Of a stretch of DNA of 55,727 nt, positions 24,448 to 31,631 are shown piece by piece. The number at the start of each line of letters is the position of its first letter. The stretch's first letter is position 1. The notes beneath the pieces were generated by a model. It did no database searches. It saw only the letters and a program-made list of their open reading frames with translations, and was not told where the DNA came from. Location: the NCBI GenBank assembly GCA_944391325.1, contig CALXTC010000013.1, forward strand, positions 1 to 55,727. Direction: 5' to 3'. Position numbers and translations under genes: made by a program. Source of the DNA: an uncultured Candidatus Saccharibacteria bacterium (GTDB taxonomy: Bacteria > Patescibacteriota > Saccharimonadia > Saccharimonadales > Saccharimonadaceae).

Positions 24448-26760
24448 TTATTTCTTTTTGGTTGTGCGTCGGCGACGAGTTGGCTTTGTTGGCGCCTTGG
24501 CTAGGATTTCCTTAGCCTGCTCCTCGGTAATCGACTGTGGCTCAATATCCTTGGGGATTTTAACATTTTTGGTTCCATCGGTAATGTATGGCCCATATCG
24601 ACCATTTAGAATCTGTATATCACCCCACTGTGCAATGTGCTTGGCTGCTTCGGCATCTAGCTTGGCCTGATATAGTTCGCGGGCCTTGGCCTCGGTAATT
24701 TCAAAAGGTGACTCAGGCTTGATGCTGACAAATAGTTTACCAACCTTGATATATGGACCAAATCGGCCGATATTAGCAATGATTTCCTGCCCGTCGGCCG
24801 TTTTGCCGACCGTTCGTGGTAGGCTGAACATCTGCAGCGCCTGATCTAAGGTGACGCTGTCTACTGTGGCGCCGGTCGGCATATTGGCAAAGGTGATCTT
24901 GGCGTCTGGCTGATTACTGTCACCCTTTTGCAACATTGCCCCGTAACGTCCTAATCGGGCGTAGATTGGCTGATTATCGTGGGGGTCGATACCGACTAGA
25001 CGCTGTCCAGCGACGACACTGCGGTCGATTTGGGAACTATCCTTTATTTTGGCATGGAATGGGTCATAAAAGTCGCGCAACATCTTGACCTTGTCCAGTT
25101 TATTTTCGGCGATTTCATCCAACTCTTTCTCGACTTTTGCTGTGAAGTCGTAGTCAACAATGTCGTTGAAATAGTCGTTTAGAAAGTCGGCGACAACCAT
25201 TCCAGCATCAGTCGGGACTAACTTCCCCTTGGTCGAACCAGTTTTTTCGGTAGTTATATGTCGGTCTAGCTGGCCATTTTGCCATACCAGCTCAATAACT
25301 TGGCGCTCTACACCGTCGCTATCGCCCTTGACAGCGTAACCACGAGATTGAATATTAGTCAGAATTGTGGCATAGGTGGACGGACGTCCAATCTCCAACT
25401 CCTCCAGCTTCTTAACTAACGAACCCTCGGTATAACGAGACGGTGGTCGACTAAATGTTTGCCTGGCTGTGACAGAAATCGCCGAGAGTGCATCACCAGT
25501 AGTTAAGTTAGGTAGTAACTCGTCTTTACTGGTGCCGTAAACTTTTAGAAACCCATCGAAAGCGACTACTTCGCCCTTGGCGACAAACTTTTCGTCATGC
25601 CCACTAATATCTATGGTGGCCGTAGTGCGATCAATCTTAGCGTCGGCCATCTGCGTGGCGAGAGTGCGATTACGAATGAGGCTGTATAGCTTTTTAGTGC
25701 GTTCGTCACCTGGAACGGTTGTCTTAGTTAGATCGGTTGGGCGAATAGCCTCATGGGCCTCCTGGGCGCCAGCCGTTTTAGTGCGAAACGTGCGCACTTG
25801 ATGATAGTTTTCGCCATAGGTTGACTTGATAAATTCGCTAGCCTGAGCCAAGGCTTGACTGCTGAGGTTGACTGAGTCAGTGCGCATGTAGGTGATATAT
25901 CCACTCTGATACAAGCGCTGAGCAATCGTCATGGTAGCACTGGTGCTAAGTCCTAGGCGAGAGTTGGCGTCCTGTTGCAGCGTACTAGTTGTAAACGGTG
26001 GCAATGGCTTGCGTGTTCCAGTCGTTTTAGCGACATTGGCTACAGTAAATGTGCTATCGCCCAAGCTATTCAAAAAATTACTGGCTTCCTGCTCGGTATT
26101 AAAATCGTGGTTCAGTGACGCCTTGAACTCGTTATCGTTATGGCTAAATAATGCTGTAGTCTTATAAGTTTCAGTTGGTGTGAAGGTGGCTATTTCACGC
26201 TCGCGCTCGACTAATAGTCGTACGGCTGGTGATTGAACGCGTCCAGCCGATTTACCACCTGGCACCTTTCGCCAAACTACAGGGCTGAGTTCAAAGCCAA
26301 CTAGCCGGTCAAGGATTTGGCGAGCCTGTTGAGCATGCACCAGGTCCATATCAATATGTCGAGGATGCTTAATGGCTTCTTGAATGGCCGGCTTGGTTAT
26401 TTCGTGATAAGTAATGCGGTTAGTCTTGGCCGGATCTAAGCCCAAAACTTGGCATAGATGCCAGGCAATGGCCTCACCCTCGCGATCTTCATCGGATGCT
26501 AGCCAAACTGTTTCGGCCTGTTTAACAGCCTGCTTTAATTCCTTGACGACGCTCCTTTTTTCAGGGTCGATTTCGTAAATCGTTTCAAAGTTATGGGCAG
26601 TGTCGATTGGCTTTTGCCCTTTTGGCGCCTTTTTGGCGATTGAGCGAATGTGCCCAACGCTGGCCATAACGGTGTAATCATCACCTAAGTAGCCACTAAT
26701 TTTCTTTGCCTTGGCTGGCGACTCAACGATGACTAAATTCTTTATGCTTTTTGCTACCAT
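24448..26760 (-). CDS. topA: DNA topoisomerase I
   Basis: A 770-residue type IA topoisomerase that relaxes negative supercoils. The Toprim domain has IVESPAKAKKISGYLG (near residue 10) and the acidic SDEDREGEAIAWHL. The catalytic tyrosine lies in SGYITYMRTDSVNLS (about residue 305). RPSTYATILTNIQSRGY follows. The C-terminus lacks Cys4 zinc fingers and instead carries repeats such as GRFGPYIKVGKLFVS and GRYGPYITDGTKNV, ending in a basic tail. A frame extends to 26802, but the ATG at 26760 follows an extended -10 (TGGTATACT) by 9 nt, with no SD. The longer start would run into the upstream terminator. Confidence 0.96.
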   Translation of the reverse strand: MVAKSIKNLVIVESPAKAKKISGYLGDDYTVMASVGHIRSIAKKAPKGQKPIDTAHNFETIYEIDPEKRSVVKELKQAVKQAETVWLASDEDREGEAIAWHLCQVLGLDPAKTNRITYHEITKPAIQEAIKHPRHIDMDLVHAQQARQILDRLVGFELSPVVWRKVPGGKSAGRVQSPAVRLLVEREREIATFTPTETYKTTALFSHNDNEFKASLNHDFNTEQEASNFLNSLGDSTFTVANVAKTTGTRKPLPPFTTSTLQQDANSRLGLSTSATMTIAQRLYQSGYITYMRTDSVNLSSQALAQASEFIKSTYGENYHQVRTFRTKTAGAQEAHEAIRPTDLTKTTVPGDERTKKLYSLIRNRTLATQMADAKIDRTTATIDISGHDEKFVAKGEVVAFDGFLKVYGTSKDELLPNLTTGDALSAISVTARQTFSRPPSRYTEGSLVKKLEELEIGRPSTYATILTNIQSRGYAVKGDSDGVERQVIELVWQNGQLDRHITTEKTGSTKGKLVPTDAGMVVADFLNDYFNDIVDYDFTAKVEKELDEIAENKLDKVKMLRDFYDPFHAKIKDSSQIDRSVVAGQRLVGIDPHDNQPIYARLGRYGAMLQKGDSNQPDAKITFANMPTGATVDSVTLDQALQMFSLPRTVGKTADGQEIIANIGRFGPYIKVGKLFVSIKPESPFEITEAKARELYQAKLDAEAAKHIAQWGDIQILNGRYGPYITDGTKNVKIPKDIEPQSITEEQAKEILAKAPTKPTRRRRTTKKK

Positions 26761-26788
26761 GTCTGATAAAGTATACCACAACGAAATA

Positions 26789-26820
26789 GGCCCTAGGGAC
26801 AAAACCAGTTCCCTAGGGCC
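26789..26820 (-). terminator. Intrinsic terminator after the 26861-27908 gene pair
   Basis: 11-bp stem GGCCCTAGGGA/TCCCTAGGGCC with a 10-nt loop, followed on the minus strand by TATTTCGTTG. It lies immediately upstream of the topA -10 box. Confidence 0.75.
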
Positions 26821-26860
26821 TGAGTGGGCTAACCTGCTGTGGTGGTGCGACTGACGCGTA

Positions 26861-27448
26861 CTAAGCGTGAACCTTCACGACGTGCATGGTCACGCTGCCG
26901 GTCGGATGACCATTGTCGCCAACGTGACGACTTTTGTCGAAACAGTCGTTCGGATGGATTACTAGGCTGACCGTCTGATCGGTGCCAGCTACCGTCCACT
27001 CGTTTAGGACAAGTTTGCCGTTAGCCTTAATCTCAACGGCGCCATTCCCCTGAGTGGGCGGCTTGAAGCAAATGCTGCGAAGAGTGCCGTTATCCATGGC
27101 GTTGCACAGAGCCTCGCGACTCGAGTTGATACCACCGTCACTCTTGGCGACCATTGCCACCAGAATAGTGCCGGGGTTTGCGACTAGGCAGTCCCGGATT
27201 TCTCGCCCGATCCCGACGACATCGAGGTCGCTAGCCTGACTGATGTCGGTCATGTCGATGCGCTTTAGACTGTTTTCATTGCAGACGGCAGCGATTTTGC
27301 CCTTGGTGGCATGATCAACTTCGCCAATCTGCTTTGCCGTCAAGCCACTGCCATAGAGCAGGACGGGCTTGATCAGCTTGTTGCCTTTCTGTAGCTCCCA
27401 CGAGCTGCGTCGCGTAGTGGACATTTGCGGTTTTTTCGGCTTACCCAA
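26861..27448 (-). CDS. Unknown protein, 195 aa
   Basis: No family recognised. The N-terminal 25 residues are basic (GKPKKPQMSTTRRSSWELQK). The middle part alternates strands and helices (KPVLLYGSGLTAKQIGEVDH, VGIGREIRDCLVANPGTILVAMVA), and the last third is strand-rich with several His and Asn residues (VSLVIHPNDCFDKSRHVGDN, GSVTMHVVKVHA). A TTG start at 27448 is chosen because AGGAG lies 6 nt upstream; an ATG 8 codons later (MSTTRR) has no SD, and a longer frame upstream overlaps the leader. The previous gene ends 34 nt upstream, so the two are cotranscribed. Codons are GC3-rich. Confidence 0.6.
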   Translation of the reverse strand: MGKPKKPQMSTTRRSSWELQKGNKLIKPVLLYGSGLTAKQIGEVDHATKGKIAAVCNENSLKRIDMTDISQASDLDVVGIGREIRDCLVANPGTILVAMVAKSDGGINSSREALCNAMDNGTLRSICFKPPTQGNGAVEIKANGKLVLNEWTVAGTDQTVSLVIHPNDCFDKSRHVGDNGHPTGSVTMHVVKVHA

Positions 27449-27482
27449 TTTGCTCTCCTGTAGGTTGGTGGTGCATGGAAGT

Positions 27483-27908
27483 TTAGGCGGCCGCGCCGTC
27501 AAACGGTATGTAGCTGCAACCGTCGTCTGTGGTGATGCTCAACGATACGCAAACCTGTCGACCAAGACCATTTGCCGTTACGATGTAGCCTAGCATCGAC
27601 AGACAAGCGTCGCACTTGCTGTAGTCATACTGCTTGCCACGAACTTTACTTCTAGTCGGGCTAGCTGTGACTGTGCCAGCCTTGATGGCAATGTCGACAG
27701 TGCCACCCGGCATACTAACCGCAGTTAGTGTGGCGCTGCTAGCCTTGTTCAGGCGACTAGTCCAGTGCTTCAGTTCGTCAAAGTCGAGCGACTTGGCGCT
27801 AGCAAACTGCTCCAACGGAAACTGAGTTTCATGGCAGCCGATGACATCACGCTCGCGCATGTTGATTTGGGGCTGTCGCAGTGCGACGCGCCCATTGACC
27901 TCTGACAA
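27483..27908 (-). CDS. Unknown protein, 141 aa
   Basis: No family recognised. It begins with a TTG codon: AAGGAG lies 8 nt upstream and no ATG in frame has an SD. Features: a helix around residues 30-55 (LEQFASAKSLDFDELKHWTS), a strand-rich middle (ATLTAVSMPGGTVDIAIKAG), a basic loop SPTRSKVRGKQYDYSKC with two nearby Cys (C-D-A-C), and C-terminal strands (VCVSLSITTDDGCSYIPF). The long leader carries three hairpins and a possible 14-codon upstream ORF. It is first in a two-gene operon with the 195-aa protein. Confidence 0.6.
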   Translation of the reverse strand: MSEVNGRVALRQPQINMRERDVIGCHETQFPLEQFASAKSLDFDELKHWTSRLNKASSATLTAVSMPGGTVDIAIKAGTVTASPTRSKVRGKQYDYSKCDACLSMLGYIVTANGLGRQVCVSLSITTDDGCSYIPFDGAAA

Positions 27909-27951
27909 TGCTATCGCTCCTTAGTTTATCTAAGTGGTTGGATAATTCGGG

Positions 27952-28111
27952 TCGCTGACACGCATTAGTGCCAGCGATCTGTGGGGCGTTTAATCAGCCT
28001 GCGTTGCAAGTTAACCTCCGATTGTATAGGTGCGACTGATGTCAAATGATGACATCAGACTGCCCTGATAGGCAGTTTAGATATGATAGTATAAAAATTT
28101 AGAGTTGTCAA
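27952..28111 (-). promoter_or_regulatory. Promoter and stacked-hairpin leader of the 27908 operon
   Basis: Minus-strand TTGACA (28106-28111), 17-nt spacer, TATCAT (28083-28088). A hairpin ACTGCC/GGCAGT (28059-28076) begins 6 nt later, directly abutted by a second hairpin CTGATGTCA/TGACATCAG (28036-28058). A third, TCGCTG/CAGCGA (27952-27977), lies before the SD. The double 5' hairpin is the most elaborate leader in the window. Confidence 0.6.
27965..28009 (-). CDS. Possible 14-aa leader peptide (uORF)
   Basis: A TTG start with GGAGG about 5 nt upstream encodes MQRRLIKRPTDRWH and stops inside the third leader hairpin of the 27908 operon. Its position, with its stop codon in a stem before the gene's SD, is that of a translational attenuator. 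No conservation data are available, so it may be fortuitous. Confidence 0.3.
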   Translation of the reverse strand: MQRRLIKRPTDRWH

Positions 28112-28133
28112 TGTTGCGTATTGATGAACGAGG

Positions 28134-29000
28134 TTATTTGATAGCGTACTTGTTGTTGCCGAGCGATTTAATATAGCCATTAAGCTCTAGCATGGTGATG
28201 GCCATGGAAAATTCACTGGCCGATAGATGGCTCTGTTGAAGTAGTTTATCGCCGTCCATTTCACCAGCTAAAATTAAGTCATATAATTGCTGTGCGTCGG
28301 GTGAGTCGAACCGAATATGATTAGTGGTCTGTTTGACTAAAGGCTGGTTGGTAATATCTAATCGATCTAGAATATCTTGAGCTGACAGGACTGGCGTAGC
28401 GCCTTGGGCAATTAACCGATTGCAGCCACGGCTAAGTGGTGAGGTAATATTGCCTGGAACCGCCATAACATCCTTACCCTGAGATAGGGCGTGCGAGGCC
28501 GTGTTAAGAGTGCCCGATCGTTCCCCGGCCTCGACAATGACGACAATGTCGGCCAGGGCGCTGATTAGTCGATTACGCTCTAAAAAGTGTGATGGATAGA
28601 CTGGTTCGTCTGGTGGATATTCGCTAATAATAGCTCCATTATTGTTGATAATCTCTGCAGCTAATTGTTGATTGCTATGGGGATGAATATCATTTAGTCC
28701 ATTGCCAATGACTGCTACAGTAGTACCACCGGCCTCTAGGCAAGTTTTGTGGGCAATACTATCGTGGCCGATAGCTAGTCCGCTGACGATAATGACGCCA
28801 TGCCTAGCTAGTTCACTAACGATTTGTTGGCTAACTGCTCGCCCATAACTGGTCGGTTTGCGACTACCGACAACGGCAACTGTTGGCTGGACTACGGGTA
28901 TCTTTCCCATATGCCATAAGCAAGATGCAGGCTTGTCAATAACTGTTGTACGCTGGAGAAATTCATTGTCCAGAGGCGAGATTTTCTTGATATTCGACAT
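28134..29000 (-). CDS. dprA: DNA processing protein DprA
   Basis: A 288-residue Rossmann-fold protein that loads RecA onto incoming single-stranded DNA during natural transformation. Hallmarks are VAVVGSRKPTSYGR (near residue 54), GVIIVSGLAIGHDSIAHK, TTVAVIGNGLNDIHP and NRLISALADIVVIVEAGERSGT, plus a C-terminal winged-helix (about residues 225-288). The frame runs on upstream to 29090, but the ATG at 29000 starts at the proper N-terminus; no SD precedes it, while TATTTT lies 9 nt upstream. Its promoter overlaps the -35 region of the divergent structured RNA. DprA presence fits known competence genes in CPR bacteria. Confidence 0.93.
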   Translation of the reverse strand: MSNIKKISPLDNEFLQRTTVIDKPASCLWHMGKIPVVQPTVAVVGSRKPTSYGRAVSQQIVSELARHGVIIVSGLAIGHDSIAHKTCLEAGGTTVAVIGNGLNDIHPHSNQQLAAEIINNNGAIISEYPPDEPVYPSHFLERNRLISALADIVVIVEAGERSGTLNTASHALSQGKDVMAVPGNITSPLSRGCNRLIAQGATPVLSAQDILDRLDITNQPLVKQTTNHIRFDSPDAQQLYDLILAGEMDGDKLLQQSHLSASEFSMAITMLELNGYIKSLGNNKYAIK

Positions 29001-29016
29001 TTTTCTTACAAAATAG

Positions 29017-29045
29017 TTGACAAAATAAAAAATGAGTGCTACAAT
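29017..29045 (+). promoter_or_regulatory. Strong sigma-70 promoter of the structured RNA
   Basis: TTGACA (29017-29022), exact 17-nt spacer, TACAAT (29040-29045), pointing into the non-coding region 29052-29345. Confidence 0.85.
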
Positions 29046-29051
29046 GATTGA

Positions 29052-29345
29052 CGTTATGCGGATATGTCCGTCTGACGTATCTGCTAGCACCTAATACCCC
29101 CTATTTTAACACGAATGTGTTAGGCTACGTGCGGACCGAAAGTATCTACCCTCCACTTTCCGTTATTCGTTAGGATAACAAGTCGGCACGTATCTAACCC
29201 TCTTGACCGGCGGACCCCGTTGACGTGAGGTGGGTCACGCTTGTCGGTTTAGCTGACAGCCAGTGTGGTGCGTCGAGAGGTCAAAAAGCCCGTTTGAGAA
29301 GCGATGCCCACCCTTGCTGCTCGACGGGCTTTTTGATTACTAAAT
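29052..29345 (+). ncRNA. Structured non-coding RNA, about 290 nt, unidentified
   Basis: A gene-free stretch with a near-consensus promoter and an intrinsic terminator. It holds many local helices: CGGA/TCCG (5' end), TAACAC/GTGTTA with a GAAT loop, GAAAGT/ACTTTC, GTTAT/ATAAC, GACCC/GGGTC, and the longer-range TTGACC/GGTCAA and CGTCGAG/CTCGACG. No reading frame is convincing. The hallmark sequences of RNase P RNA, tmRNA, SRP RNA and E. coli-type 6S RNA were looked for by eye and not found. Direction is set by the promoter. It could be a diverged housekeeping RNA or a new lineage-specific one. Confidence 0.7.
29283..29344 (+). terminator. Terminator of the structured RNA
   Basis: 11-bp stem AAAAAGCCCGT/ACGGGCTTTTT closing a 40-nt loop and ending in a U-tract. 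CGTCGAG upstream can pair with CTCGACG inside the loop, so an alternative fold is possible. The stem also works on the minus strand for the 29349-29555 gene's antisense side. Confidence 0.75.
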
Positions 29346-29348
29346 TTT

Positions 29349-29555
29349 TTAATAATACTGTTGAATAATGGCATAAATGGTGACTATACAGGTTAAATTA
29401 AAGAATAGTGACGCAATCAATAAAGCCTTGCGACCACGTTGGCTGTAATTATGCTCAGCCTCCATTTCCCTTAATTTGGCTACCTTAGCCTTGGCGTCCG
29501 CCTCCATGGCTGTTCTTTTGGTGCTTTTTGATGACTTTTTTGTTGTTTTTACCAT
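29349..29555 (-). CDS. Small single-TM protein, 68 aa, unknown
   Basis: The N-terminal 45 residues are highly basic and helical (MVKTTKKSSKSTKRTAMEAD), followed by one transmembrane helix (ALLIASLFFNLTCIVTIYAI, about residues 44-63) and a three-residue tail. The positive-inside rule places the basic arm in the cytoplasm. Small basic membrane proteins of this type are common next to CPR housekeeping genes; the function is unknown. There is no SD; an AT-rich TATAAG/AATTAT stretch lies 4-7 nt before the ATG, consistent with a leaderless mRNA. It is convergent with the structured RNA. Confidence 0.6.
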   Translation of the reverse strand: MVKTTKKSSKSTKRTAMEADAKAKVAKLREMEAEHNYSQRGRKALLIASLFFNLTCIVTIYAIIQQYY

Positions 29556-29603
29556 GATGCTTATAATTATCTATCAATAGTGTCATGAGGTCAAGTTAGC
29601 AGA

Positions 29604-29638
29604 AACGACCCTGGGGCACGATTGCCCACAGGGTCGTT
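29604..29638 (-). terminator. Intrinsic terminator after galU
   Basis: 10-bp outer stem AACGACCCTG/CAGGGTCGTT plus inner GGGCA/TGCCC closing a CGAT tetraloop. It lies 20 nt beyond the galU stop. Confidence 0.8.
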
Positions 29639-29657
29639 GGTGTGGTGTGTGGAGTGT

Positions 29658-30602
29658 CTAGTGGTTGGCGACAAACTCGCGGACGGCGCCGGCGTAATCC
29701 TCGTTCTCAAGGACGTACTCTAGCTGAGCCATGAAGTAGTTCTTCGGGTCACCAGTAGTGCGCCACTGCCCCTTGGTCCGTTCGACGTAGACAGTGCTAC
29801 GCGCCGAGGGCGAGGCCATGTCATCCTTAGCCATCTGGGTGATGGCGTCGACCGTCCACAGCTCGCCATCTTTGCCAGTAGCGCTCGGCCGCAAATAATC
29901 GAAAACACGCGGTGTCAGCAAATAGCGACCGTAGCTGGCAAGAGTTGACGGCGCCTCGCTAATGCTGGGCTTCTCGATGATGTTGTCCAGCAGATTACTG
30001 CCATAGACCTCATCTGTACTCTGCAAACTGACGATGCCATACTTGTTCACCTCGGTGCGCGGCACCTCCTGGGTCATGATGATGGCACTGGCGTCAGGGT
30101 GCTGGTCGAACGACTTCAACAGTGTTGCCACGTCGGACGAACCAAGTACGATGTCGTCGCTATAGCAGACGATAAAGGCTTCGTTCCTGGCGATATAGTC
30201 CTTGGCGCTGACGATGGGCGAGCCGTTGCCATACGGCAGGGCTGGGTCCTGAGTAATGACGCAGATCTTCGGTAGGTCCAGAACCTGCTCAACCTCGGCG
30301 TAGCGATTTAGTTTGCCCTGTGCCTTCAGCTGTTTCTTAACAGTGGTAACGGCGTTGCCGAAGTAGTCCTCGTAGATGGGTTTTCCCTCGGTGGTCGTAA
30401 CAATGATGATGTTGTCGATGCCAGCCGTAGCGCACTCTTCGACCACCAGCTGCATGATCGGCTTGTTCCCCATGGGCGCCATCGCCTTAGGGTTGGTTTT
30501 GGTCCACGGTAGGAACCGACTGGCAAAGCCAGCGTCGGTGATAATTGCCGTAGTCGGTCGCTCGTACGGACGAGTTGTAGTTGTCTGTTGCTTTTCAACC
30601 AT
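29658..30602 (-). CDS. galU: UTP-glucose-1-phosphate uridylyltransferase (GalU-like)
   Basis: A 314-residue sugar nucleotidyltransferase, probably making UDP-glucose from UTP and glucose-1-phosphate for surface glycans. The N-terminal nucleotide-binding loop is DAGFASRFLPWTKTNPKAM (canonical form AG-L-G-T-R-x-x-P-x-T-K-x-x-PK); here the Gly-Thr positions are Ala-Ser. VVEECATAGIDNIIIVTT, CYSDDIVLG and GIVSL also fit the family. Substrate preference within the nucleotidyltransferase family is inferred. The ATG at 30602 has GGAGGAA 3 nt upstream; an in-frame start four codons earlier has none. The leader contains a GTGACA/TGTCAC hairpin. Codons are GC3-rich, as in other SD-led genes here. Confidence 0.85.
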   Translation of the reverse strand: MVEKQQTTTTRPYERPTTAIITDAGFASRFLPWTKTNPKAMAPMGNKPIMQLVVEECATAGIDNIIIVTTTEGKPIYEDYFGNAVTTVKKQLKAQGKLNRYAEVEQVLDLPKICVITQDPALPYGNGSPIVSAKDYIARNEAFIVCYSDDIVLGSSDVATLLKSFDQHPDASAIIMTQEVPRTEVNKYGIVSLQSTDEVYGSNLLDNIIEKPSISEAPSTLASYGRYLLTPRVFDYLRPSATGKDGELWTVDAITQMAKDDMASPSARSTVYVERTKGQWRTTGDPKNYFMAQLEYVLENEDYAGAVREFVANH

Positions 30603-30628
30603 AGTTTCCTCCATTTAACGTGCAGTGT

Positions 30629-30668
30629 GTGACAGCCCCTATGGTGTCACTTGACTACTACCATAATA
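30629..30668 (-). promoter_or_regulatory. -10 box and leader hairpin of galU
   Basis: Minus-strand TATTAT (30663-30668) followed after 12 nt by the hairpin GTGACA/TGTCAC (30629-30650, 10-nt loop); the SD follows near 30610. No good -35 was seen. Confidence 0.5.
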
Positions 30669-30677
30669 ACACACCTA

Positions 30678-31631
30678 TTAATCAAGCCAGAGTATCAGAA
30701 GTACAGACAGTAGGCTCGCAATAATTAAAAATATAGATGAAGCGGATATGCTCATCAATATACTTCGACCGTGTCTTCGGCGGTATTTAGCCACCGTTGT
30801 CAGTCTCATTGGCTGATGATGGCTAGTTTTACGATAGACGGACAACTGGTCATTTATTTCATCCTTAAGCCTGGCAATATCACCAACAAATTTGTTGAAC
30901 TTGGCTGACGAGCTGATAGCTAGGGGGCTGGTTATGATGTATAGATGGTCGCCATTGATTTCAAAGTTTGCTCGATAGTTGGTAAATGCGTTGTTGTCGC
31001 TACTGAAATTCAGCATATCTTCCATGACGTCGGGTGTAATGATTTGTAGTGCGTCGATATGGCTATGACGTGGAATTTCCAATCGATAGAATTTACTAAA
31101 TGCTCCCTCAGTCTGAATTGTCTGCATGGATTGCCTGGCGATAAATGAGTCGTCGCCCGTGACAATGATTTTTGGTCCAACACAATTCAACTTAACGATA
31201 GCGACTAATAGCGAGTTGGTTTCGGCCTGTGGGGTTATGCCATAGGTCGGGTAACTACGTAGTCCATCGCTTGGGGTAATATCATACAGGGCTAGCCGAA
31301 TGGACTTATCTGGCCAAATTACAAAGCTATACATTCGCCCCGCATTAATTCCATCTAGGAAATAACTAGGTGGAATTTTGTAAATTAGGCTGTTGTTATG
31401 ATAACGGTATTCAAATCCACTGTTGGCTAGGGCGAATTTAGCCAGTTTATACGAAAGAGCCTGGTATGACCATGAATCTATTGATCTTTCATATTCGTGG
31501 CCTCGAACGATGCCGTCGGTGTTGGCTATTAGCCCAGTAGTCAGTAGTTCATCATTGGTGAAGTCGTGTTTTGTAAACGGCTTGTCCAGAGGACTGACGT
31601 CTAATGACGGTGGCGTAGGTTGACTAGTCAT
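30678..31631 (-). CDS. Tail-anchored partner of the KwaB-like protein, unknown
   Basis: A 317-residue protein with a soluble mixed alpha/beta body (YKIPPSYFLDGINAGRMYSF, KIIVTGDDSFIARQ, FEINGDHLYIITSPLAIS), a helix near residues 238-256 (FVGDIARLKDEINDQLSVY), a basic segment (KYRRRHGR) and one C-terminal transmembrane helix (SSIFLIIASLLSVLLILWL). It is therefore predicted to be tail-anchored in the cytoplasmic membrane facing inward. No family was recognised. Its ATG overlaps the end of the upstream KwaB-like gene by 8 nt, so the two are coupled. In canonical Kiwa the partner KwaA is a multi-TM protein; this one is not obviously related. Confidence 0.65.
   Translation of the reverse strand: MTSQPTPPSLDVSPLDKPFTKHDFTNDELLTTGLIANTDGIVRGHEYERSIDSWSYQALSYKLAKFALANSGFEYRYHNNSLIYKIPPSYFLDGINAGRMYSFVIWPDKSIRLALYDITPSDGLRSYPTYGITPQAETNSLLVAIVKLNCVGPKIIVTGDDSFIARQSMQTIQTEGAFSKFYRLEIPRHSHIDALQIITPDVMEDMLNFSSDNNAFTNYRANFEINGDHLYIITSPLAISSSAKFNKFVGDIARLKDEINDQLSVYRKTSHHQPMRLTTVAKYRRRHGRSILMSISASSIFLIIASLLSVLLILWLD

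Noticed and set aside
29283-29345. Minus-strand AGGGTGGGCATCGC resembling a T-box motif
   Set aside because: The match to AGGGTGG-x-ACCGCG is partial, lies on the strand opposite to the promoter, and no aminoacyl-tRNA gene follows.
29052-29345. RNase P RNA, tmRNA or SRP RNA
   Set aside because: The conserved P4/CR-I sequence, tRNA-like ends with a T-arm, and the SRP helix-8 GGAAG/GCAG motif were not found.
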